From NCBI GenBank assembly GCA_001302725.1, contig LIZU01000104.1:1-5688 (forward strand): DNA of 5,688 bases, written 5' to 3'. The notes under the pieces are model-generated. The model had not been told where the DNA came from. It ran no database searches and saw only the letters and a list, made by a program, of their open reading frames with translations. Position 1 is the first letter of the stretch; each line of letters begins with the position of its first letter. Origin of the DNA: a candidate division Zixibacteria bacterium DG_27 (GTDB lineage: Bacteria; Zixibacteria; MSB-5A5; DG-27). A program made the position numbers and the translations under genes. Shown piece after piece: positions 1 to 4,894 of the stretch.

Positions 1-837
1 GGGGAGGTAGTTCAGGGCGGTAGCGGTGATCCGCTCCAATTTTTCTCCCATCAGAAGACCGCAGCTTAAATGAATAAACTGGCCGGCACGAAAACAGAAG
101 TAGGCAAACACGAAAGCTGCCAGTTTGGCCACAGCATACAACAGTCCGTTATAGACAACCAACCTCCAGGGTTGCCTCCACACCGTGGTGAAGAGCTTGA
201 TGACGGTGTCGAAAATATCTGATCTGGCGGTGGCAACCACGGCCGGCGTGAAAAAGAGCGAAACCGAGAAGTTGAAAATGATGTAGGCCAAAGCCAGTGC
301 CACCGGGAAGACCGGAAGGAGATAGACGATGGAGAAGAATAGCTCTCCCACAGAGGGTATTTTGCCCACCAGGCCCAGAACTACACCGAAAAGCAGAATC
401 AGGACGATGAAGAAGAGAATCAGCCCCGGGGAGAATATCAGAGTGGGGAGGTGTTTGAACGCAAATCTGTATCCGTGGGTTAGGGGATAAAAAGGATCCC
501 CCAAAAGGTCTCGAAAGCCAATCTGTGCAACCGCGGTGGAGGAGATGAACCAGCTGAGGAGAAAAAGGAGATTACCAACGATGAAGCATATCCAGGCCGG
601 GGTTCCAGAAAAAGAAAAATCCAGAATCGGGAAAAAGCCGTATAGCCCCCAAGTCTGAGATAGACCTATCCCCGAGAGCAACCAGGCGAGATAGGTGAAA
701 ACAAGCCACAGAAGATACCACACCCCGAGCCCGATACACTGCGCCATGATGGTCTTGCCGGAGAGAGCTAAACGGGAGGCCAGAAAAACATCACGGAAAT
801 CGAAATGAAGCCTCTCGGAAACCTTTTTTCCCGCCAT
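1..837 (-). CDS. Polytopic integral membrane protein of unknown function (3' end outside window)
   Basis: I do not recognise a named function. The reading frame stays open for 279 codons from the ATG at 837 to the window edge, so the C-terminus is missing. The protein has a short charged N-terminus (MAGKKVSERLHFDFRDVF) and then about five to six hydrophobic segments near residues 31-55, 80-105, 135-158, 168-198 and 226-250. Between the last two clusters is a loop with a run of acidic and aromatic residues (SDIFDTV...VWRQPWRLVVY). This resembles the 'RPWR' loop I associate with uncharacterised multi-span membrane proteins of Planctomycetes-type bacteria; that similarity is from memory. The start is the only ATG between the upstream in-frame stop (871-873) and the first hydrophobic segment. 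It lacks a good Shine-Dalgarno site: AGAGAG lies about 16 bases upstream and a TTG at 841-843 is an alternative. The gene has its own promoter at 892-920, so it is probably transcribed separately from the peptidase genes upstream. That it is a real membrane protein gene is fairly sure; its function is unknown. Confidence 0.85.
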   Translation of the reverse strand, partial: MAGKKVSERLHFDFRDVFLASRLALSGKTIMAQCIGLGVWYLLWLVFTYLAWLLSGIGLSQTWGLYGFFPILDFSFSGTPAWICFIVGNLLFLLSWFISSTAVAQIGFRDLLGDPFYPLTHGYRFAFKHLPTLIFSPGLILFFIVLILLFGVVLGLVGKIPSVGELFFSIVYLLPVFPVALALAYIIFNFSVSLFFTPAVVATARSDIFDTVIKLFTTVWRQPWRLVVYNGLLYAVAKLAAFVFAYFCFRAGQFIHLSCGLLMGEKLERITATALNYLP

Positions 838-891
838 CTTCAATATCCGATGTCTCTCTTTGTAGTTCCTCTAACTCCGTGACTTTCGCCT

Positions 892-920
892 ATTCTATCC
901 TCACTCTCGAGCAATGTCAA
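892..920 (-). promoter_or_regulatory. Sigma70-type promoter for the membrane protein gene
   Basis: Read on the minus strand there is a perfect -35 box TTGACA (915-920), a 17-base spacer and a -10 box TAGAAT (892-897), five of six matches to TATAAT. Transcription would begin near position 885 and give a leader of about 48 bases before the ATG at 837. The leader contains an AGGA motif inside a small potential hairpin (AGTT/AACT), but it lies too far upstream to serve that ATG. This is the best promoter match in the window. Confidence 0.75.
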
Positions 921-955
921 GAAAAATATCCTCAATCCTGATACTCGGGCAATGG

Positions 956-972
956 CGGTGATAGATTCACCG
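956..972. repeat. Small inverted repeat between the peptidase gene and the membrane-protein promoter
   Basis: CGGTGA (956-961) and TCACCG (967-972) form a perfect 6-bp stem around a 5-base loop TAGAT. CAATGG occurs as a direct copy on each side (950-955 and 975-980). No T-run directly follows on either strand, so it does not look like a standard intrinsic terminator. It could be a weak terminator or processing site for the upstream peptidase mRNA, or a protein site upstream of the 915-920 promoter. Function is uncertain. Confidence 0.35.
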
Positions 973-1003
973 GCCAATGGAGTTCTTTTCCTGTCTTCTG
1001 TAT

Positions 1004-1067
1004 ACTGTTTGCCCGCCAAAGGCGGATCGCCCTGTCTGCCTCGGGCAGGCCTACGGCAACTGTTTGC
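1004..1067. repeat. Twin-hairpin REP-like element bounded by 9-bp direct repeats
   Basis: Two short, strong GC hairpins lie back to back. The first is CCGCC-AAA-GGCGG (1013-1025). The second is CTGCC-TCG-GGCAG (1036-1048), extendable to 7 bp with one G-T pair. ACTGTTTGC occurs exactly at 1004-1012 and again at 1059-1067, so a 46-base core is bracketed by a 9-bp direct repeat, as a target-site duplication would look. The copies also place TTGCC and GGCAA near the two edges, a very short inverted terminal repeat. The element begins 13 bases after the peptidase stop codon, the usual place for REP-type elements, and in the transcript could shield the 3' end. No U-run follows, so it is not a canonical intrinsic terminator. 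Only one copy is in the window, so dispersal in the genome is not shown. Confidence 0.6.
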
Positions 1068-1080
1068 TCCCTTTACACAG

Positions 1081-2490
1081 CTACCTTATGATGGAATACA
1101 TCGGATCCCACGGGGGGAGAACCTCCGGCTTGGTCTGGAGGATTGCCACCACCTCCTTGGGCAGATATTTGCGATGAATGATGACGTTGTAGACGTACTC
1201 GTCGAACCACTCATCGTACATACTCCACAGGCCGTCGTCTCCCCGGTCCGTACCCCAGCTGTTCTCCACCAGCCATTTGACCGGTCTTCCCTGCAAGGTG
1301 TCAACTCCGATGAAGACCATGGCGTGATTGGGGGTACTGTCCCAATACAGAATCCGTTCTTCCTTCGTCAACCGGAAGTCGACACCGTAGAGCGACTCGC
1401 AGTCGTAGATCCCCGGAGACATGATGCCGTCTTCGTAGCTGTTCTCCTTGCCGACGTCACAGACGAACCAGACGGGATCATCGCTCAAGACTGACCGCAG
1501 GGTGTACTCCTTCAATCTGTCGTTGTCGGTGTTGATGAAGATCATGTCCTCCCGGTCGTGGATATTGCGCGTCATCCGGACTTGATACAGCTTCCCGCTC
1601 GCTCTGGTGGGACAGTTGAAGAGACTCACGTACTCCCTGAGATCGACATTTACTATCTCCCGGTAGAAGCTCTGAGGGGTGTAGGTCCGCAGCTCACTCA
1701 CGACCGTATCGCGGTCCTCGAAGCGCCACTGGAACTCTGTCGGCGGTGTCCCCAGATTCATGACTAAGACCTTGTATATCTCCTCCAGCATCTCCTCCTT
1801 TTGGGTCCGCAGCTGCTTGACGTCGGCTCCCTTGTCTGACATGCGTCTCAAAACCGCCGCGTCCTGGCGGAGCTTGCAACTTATCAGCCTGTCCATCATG
1901 CGGGTGTTCTCGCTGTTCTGGGTCTCCGGCATGACCGACTTGGGCGCCACCCCGTATTTGTCGATGAGCTCCACCACGTAGAACCAGTAGCCGCCGTCCG
2001 GGAAGGGACTCTTGAGCAGAATCTGCAGCTCCCGATCCATGGGGTCACGATCTCTGAGCTCGATTATGCCCTCCAGGAAGGTGTTGGCCTTCTCCATCTT
2101 GTCCCAGAAGAAGAGGTAGTTCTGGGAGAACTCGAAGTCGTTCAGCTTCAGATCTTTGATGACCTTGGGACGTAGCACGTTCAATCCCGCAAACAGCCAG
2201 CAACGGCCGCTGCTCTTCTGATTGGTGATCCCCTTGGTCTTGATGCGGTGGTTAAAGAGATTGGTGTGGGCGTTTAACATCTGCCGGTTCAGGGCCAGCT
2301 TGTTGACATCGTTGCTGGTGACGGCGTTCATCACCGCCTTGGTTACCGGGTCGGGCACAAACGACTTCTCAAACCTCTCGATGTCCTCTCGGTCGATGCC
2401 GCCTCTGCCGCCGGCGTAACCATCGGCCTGCAGAAACGCAACGACAGCCAGGAGCACCAGCACAACCACAACTCTTGACGACTTTCTCAT
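1081..2490 (-). CDS. pepC: Exported C1B cysteine peptidase (aminopeptidase C / bleomycin hydrolase family)
   Basis: A papain-fold peptidase of MEROPS family C1B, whose members act mainly as aminopeptidases removing N-terminal residues from peptides. The 469-residue length fits the family (about 450) plus a leader. The diagnostic active-site segment NQKSSGRCWLFAGLN holds the oxyanion glutamine Gln91 and nucleophile Cys97. The other catalytic residues are His389 (NHAMVFIGVD) and Asn410 (VENSWG). Residues 1-25 (basic MRKSSR, then a Val/Leu-rich core, cleavage near Ala22 or Ala26) form a Sec signal peptide, so it acts outside the cytoplasm, unlike the cytosolic PepC of lactic acid bacteria. The C-terminus keeps the family's PWDPM anchor of the active-site tail but ends YSIIR instead of the usual GALA-type ending. 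The ATG at 2488-2490 has an excellent Shine-Dalgarno site, GAGGAGGAG at 2498-2506, seven bases away. It follows the S9 peptidase gene by 91 bases on the same strand with no clear promoter between, so co-transcription is likely. The family call is very sure; the exact specificity is not. Confidence 0.95.
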   Translation of the reverse strand: MRKSSRVVVVLVLLAVVAFLQADGYAGGRGGIDREDIERFEKSFVPDPVTKAVMNAVTSNDVNKLALNRQMLNAHTNLFNHRIKTKGITNQKSSGRCWLFAGLNVLRPKVIKDLKLNDFEFSQNYLFFWDKMEKANTFLEGIIELRDRDPMDRELQILLKSPFPDGGYWFYVVELIDKYGVAPKSVMPETQNSENTRMMDRLISCKLRQDAAVLRRMSDKGADVKQLRTQKEEMLEEIYKVLVMNLGTPPTEFQWRFEDRDTVVSELRTYTPQSFYREIVNVDLREYVSLFNCPTRASGKLYQVRMTRNIHDREDMIFINTDNDRLKEYTLRSVLSDDPVWFVCDVGKENSYEDGIMSPGIYDCESLYGVDFRLTKEERILYWDSTPNHAMVFIGVDTLQGRPVKWLVENSWGTDRGDDGLWSMYDEWFDEYVYNVIIHRKYLPKEVVAILQTKPEVLPPWDPMYSIIR

Positions 2491-2497
2491 GGTTATT

Positions 2498-2506
2498 CTC
2501 CTCCTC
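2498..2506 (-). promoter_or_regulatory. Strong ribosome binding site of the C1B peptidase
   Basis: GAGGAGGAG on the minus strand lies seven bases before the ATG at 2490 and fixes the start codon, which in turn gives a well-formed signal peptide. The rest of the 91-base gap to the S9 gene has no convincing promoter or terminator, which supports read-through from the S9 gene. Confidence 0.7.
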
Positions 2507-2581
2507 TACGGTTTCTTCTATTGATTTCACTCCTCAGATCTGTTTCAGCCAATGCGTCTAATGCATCCCTCTTTAGAGCTC

Positions 2582-4627
2582 TCATTTCAAGTGCTTTGCC
2601 AGCCAATCGAATTGGACTTTGTAGACATGCTCGTGATTCTTGAGCTTCCAGACACTGTGCCCTTCATCCGGGAAATACAGAAGCTGGGAAGGGACTCCCA
2701 GTCTCTGGAGCGCAGTGAAAAGCATCAACCCCTGGCTCAGATCGACGCGGTAGTCGTGCTGGCCGTGAATCACCAAGACCGGCGTCTTGAAGTCGTCCAC
2801 GTAAGTAGACGGTGAACGCTCTCGGTAGAACTCAGGATTCTCCCACGGGGGACCGCCGCTCTCCCATTCCGGGAACCAAAGCTCGTCGGTGGAGTAGTAG
2901 TCGCTCACCAGGTCGAAGACCCCGTCCACGCTCACCAGACATTTGAAGCGATCGGTATGTCCCGCAATCCAGTTGACCATGTATCCGCCGTAAGATCTCC
3001 CCAAAGCACCCAGACGATCCGGATCGATGAAGTCGTATTTCTGAATGAGAAAGTCAATCCCCAGCATCAGGTCCTGGTAGTCTTTGCCTCCCCAGTCCAG
3101 GTTGACCGCATCCGTGAATTCCTGCCCGTATCCGGCGCTCCCGTGCGGGTCTATCTGGGCGACAACATAACCCTGTGCGGCGACCAGTTGGGTGTTCCAG
3201 CCGTAATAGTTGAAATCGCCGAGCCAGGTCCACTGCGGCCCACCGTGAATCAAGAGAACTAGAGGGTATTTTTCTCTTTGAGTGAAATTCGGAGGTCTGG
3301 TCAGGAAACCGTGAATGCTGTCACCATCCGCCCCTTCAAACCAGAAATCCTCTGCGGGACTTAGTTCTAGATGGGAGAAAAGCTCCTCGCTGAAATACGT
3401 CAATCGCTTTTCTTTCTTCTTTTTCAAATCGAAAGCGTAGATTTCATATGGCTGGACCGAGTTGGACTTGAGATAGAAAATCGTTTTCCCTTTCGGAGAG
3501 ACTACCACATCCCAGCAGACGGCGTCATCTACCAGGGAGGTGATCTTTCCATTCTTGACGGTTATCTCGTAGACTACACTCCTACCCTGATTCGCTGCGG
3601 TGAAGAAGATCTTCTTGGAGGCAGGCCCCCAGACGACGTCTCTGACAGAGCGGTCAAAATCCGGCGTGAGATTTCTTATCTCCGCAGTTCTGCGGTCGTA
3701 GAGCATCAATCTGAGGCGGTCGGATTCGTATCCGGGACGTACCATCGCCAGATAGGCAATGTATCTCCCATCGGGAGAATAGCGAGGCCCGACATCGTTG
3801 GCGGGATTGGTGGTGATGCGCTTCCACTCACCGCCGGTGAGGGGCACAATGAAGATGTCATTGTTGGTGCTGAGGGTGATAATGGAGTCGGTATTCATCA
3901 CGAAGCAGACCTCCGACCCGTCGGGAGAGATATCATGTTGCCGCCCCCAAGCGAGCGCAATCGGAGGAACATTGAACTTCCACGGAGTCAGATCATGCGT
4001 TTTCTCGGTCTCCAAGTCATAGATCAGGAGGTGACTTCGTTTCCCGTCGTCCCACCAGCGGTAATGCCGAAACAGAAGCTCGTCGTACAGCCTAGCCTTC
4101 ACCGGTGAACTCTCAACCGCCTCGTCCCTCGCCTTGTTGCAGCTGTCGGTCGGACAATCAGGATAGACTTCCGAGACGAAGAGGAGCTTCTTTCCGTCAG
4201 GGGACCACATAAGCTCTTCGACGCCGGTCGAGATATCAGTCAGGCGCTTTGCCTCCCCTCCATCCACCGGAAACAGCCACACCTGTTCTCCAGCCTCCCT
4301 ATCAGAGATGAAGGCGATCTGTTTGCCGTCCGGCGACCACCGGGGGTTCTCGTCAATCTCAGGACTGTAAGTCATCCGGCGAGGCTCACCACCCTTGGTC
4401 GGTATGATCCAGATGTCACTGTTCGGGTGGCCCGACTGGAGATCGTGAAACGTGACCGTGAAAGCCAGATGCTCGCCGTCGGGAGAAACTTGGATATCGT
4501 CGACCTGGCCGTAACCGTATAAGTCCGCAAAAGTGATGAGGCGCCTCTCCGCCGCCGTTGAAACTGAGTGAAGCAGGATTACTATTAGCAGAATGCCGCG
4601 TTTCACCTGGCTGCCCACAGATTCCAT
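2582..4627 (-). CDS. Exported S9 family serine peptidase, DPP5 / acylaminoacyl-peptidase-like
   Basis: A prolyl-oligopeptidase-family enzyme that cleaves short peptides, here probably releasing dipeptides or acylated residues outside the cytoplasm. From the chosen ATG it is 681 residues, close to my recollection of about 680 for secreted bacterial DPP5. Residues 1-26 are a signal peptide (VKR, then GILLIVILLH, cleavage near STA-AE). Residues about 30-430 are a beta-propeller with repeated SPDG-type blade motifs near 48, 98, 142, 234, 284 and 377. Residues about 440-681 are an alpha/beta hydrolase domain with oxyanion HGGP (461-464), nucleophile Ser545 in GRSYGGYM, Asp625 in HGQHDYRV and His657 in DEGHSVW; the triad is complete. 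The frame is open further upstream to a TTG at 4777. An ATG at 4708 with a good GGGGGAG site would add 27 non-signal-like residues. I chose 4627 because the signal peptide starts there and a promoter ends just before it. The divergent neighbour is a symporter; a C1B peptidase lies downstream. Substrate class is inferred. Confidence 0.93.
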   Translation of the reverse strand: MESVGSQVKRGILLIVILLHSVSTAAERRLITFADLYGYGQVDDIQVSPDGEHLAFTVTFHDLQSGHPNSDIWIIPTKGGEPRRMTYSPEIDENPRWSPDGKQIAFISDREAGEQVWLFPVDGGEAKRLTDISTGVEELMWSPDGKKLLFVSEVYPDCPTDSCNKARDEAVESSPVKARLYDELLFRHYRWWDDGKRSHLLIYDLETEKTHDLTPWKFNVPPIALAWGRQHDISPDGSEVCFVMNTDSIITLSTNNDIFIVPLTGGEWKRITTNPANDVGPRYSPDGRYIAYLAMVRPGYESDRLRLMLYDRRTAEIRNLTPDFDRSVRDVVWGPASKKIFFTAANQGRSVVYEITVKNGKITSLVDDAVCWDVVVSPKGKTIFYLKSNSVQPYEIYAFDLKKKKEKRLTYFSEELFSHLELSPAEDFWFEGADGDSIHGFLTRPPNFTQREKYPLVLLIHGGPQWTWLGDFNYYGWNTQLVAAQGYVVAQIDPHGSAGYGQEFTDAVNLDWGGKDYQDLMLGIDFLIQKYDFIDPDRLGALGRSYGGYMVNWIAGHTDRFKCLVSVDGVFDLVSDYYSTDELWFPEWESGGPPWENPEFYRERSPSTYVDDFKTPVLVIHGQHDYRVDLSQGLMLFTALQRLGVPSQLLYFPDEGHSVWKLKNHEHVYKVQFDWLAKHLK

Positions 4628-4635
4628 TCTCTGAG

Positions 4636-4664
4636 AATATAGAACTGGACAAGGGGATTGGCAA
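4636..4664 (-). promoter_or_regulatory. Sigma70-type promoter for the S9 peptidase, implying a leaderless mRNA
   Basis: On the minus strand: -35 TTGCCA (4659-4664), 17-base spacer, -10 TATATT (4636-4641). Only eight bases separate the -10 box from the ATG at 4627, so the expected start of transcription falls at about 4627-4630, on or next to the A of the ATG. This agrees with the lack of a Shine-Dalgarno site before that ATG. The spacing and both boxes are good, but no start site has been measured. Confidence 0.6.
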
Positions 4665-4736
4665 GGCAAAACCATTCCAGGTACGGAAGTGCAAATCTCG
4701 CTTGACATGAACGTTCTCCCCCAAAGGTGATTTCTA

Positions 4737-4765
4737 TTGCCATCAAATTGATTCTTCCTTATGAT
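4737..4765 (+). promoter_or_regulatory. Sigma70-type promoter for the microprotein-symporter operon
   Basis: -35 TTGCCA (4737-4742), 17-base spacer and -10 TATGAT (4760-4765), each five of six matches to consensus. Transcription would start near 4772, giving a short leader of about 18 bases that contains the GGAGG site (4781-4785) of the microprotein. Its -35 box is about 70 bases from that of the divergent S9 promoter, so a single regulator could act on both. Confidence 0.65.
4742..4752. promoter_or_regulatory. Candidate operator: ATCAA-A-TTGAT palindrome in the promoter spacer
   Basis: A perfect inverted repeat with 5-bp arms and a 1-base centre sits between the -35 and -10 boxes of the plus-strand promoter. 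A protein bound here would block RNA polymerase. The arms are AT-rich and short, so chance is possible. I cannot name the regulator. Confidence 0.3.
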
Positions 4766-4778
4766 TTGGAAAACCAAA
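4765..4778. promoter_or_regulatory. Candidate operator: TTTGG-AAAA-CCAAA inverted repeat at the transcription start
   Basis: Perfect 5-bp arms flank four A bases. The repeat runs from the last base of the -10 box across the expected start of transcription near 4772. Because the RNA would start inside it, it would not form a hairpin in the message and is better read as a DNA-binding site for a repressor. No known regulator motif is recognised with confidence. Confidence 0.3.
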
Positions 4779-4789
4779 AAGGAGGAAAG

Positions 4790-4882
4790 ATGCCCTTCTG
4801 GACGCTGTTCTGGGTGATCGTCCCGCCGGTGGTTCTTCTCTTTCTGGAACTGGTTTACTTCTTCAAAACTGGCGGGAAGTAG
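4790..4882 (+). CDS. 30-residue single-span membrane microprotein, probable symporter accessory protein
   Basis: A very short gene with every sign of being translated. It has an ATG at 4790 with GGAGG four bases upstream (4781-4785), a promoter just before it, and a TAG stop that overlaps the Shine-Dalgarno site AGGAGGAG of the next gene. The product starts MPFWTLFWVIVPPVVLLFLE and ends in a basic tail (FFKTGGK). Residues 3-25 form one hydrophobic helix with a Pro-Pro kink at 12-13. The positive end suggests N-out/C-in. Several SSS transporters are preceded by small membrane partners (YjcH/DUF485 with ActP, YhdT/DUF997 with PanF, DUF3311 with MctP). I also recall an even shorter 'symporter small accessory protein' class, which is the best match in size and position. 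A role in stability or assembly of the symporter is inferred from this position. Confidence 0.75.
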   Translation: MPFWTLFWVIVPPVVLLFLELVYFFKTGGK

Positions 4883-4894
4883 GAGGAGAACCGA

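Noticed and set aside
1013..1048. The twin hairpins as a short CRISPR remnant or a Rho-independent terminator
   Set aside because: The two hairpins differ in sequence and there is no repeat-spacer periodicity. No U-run follows either stem on either strand.
952..1494. Plus-strand open frame of 180 codons opposite the C1B gene
   Set aside because: It lies antisense to a gene with an intact catalytic signature, has no ribosome site, and its translation resembles no known family; it is a shadow frame.
2575..2582. AGAGCTCT palindrome at the end of the S9 gene as a terminator
   Set aside because: It has no loop or T-run and touches the stop codon. The 91-base gap looks like read-through into the C1B gene instead.
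3371..4108. Plus-strand open frame of 245 codons opposite the S9 beta-propeller
   Set aside because: Antisense to strongly conserved propeller motifs, with no promoter, ribosome site or recognisable domain. Long antisense frames are common opposite GC-biased genes.
4702..4707. A perfect TTGACA on the plus strand upstream of the microprotein
   Set aside because: No acceptable -10 box occurs 16-18 bases downstream (AGGTGA or GGTGAT there), whereas TTGCCA/TATGAT at 4737-4765 has correct spacing and sits right before the gene.
4709..4716. 8-bp palindrome GAACGTTC between the divergent promoters, reminiscent of LexA half-sites
   Set aside because: The half-sites abut, while a Gram-positive-type LexA box has GAAC and GTTC separated by four bases. 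One 8-bp palindrome in about 160 bases is not surprising by chance.
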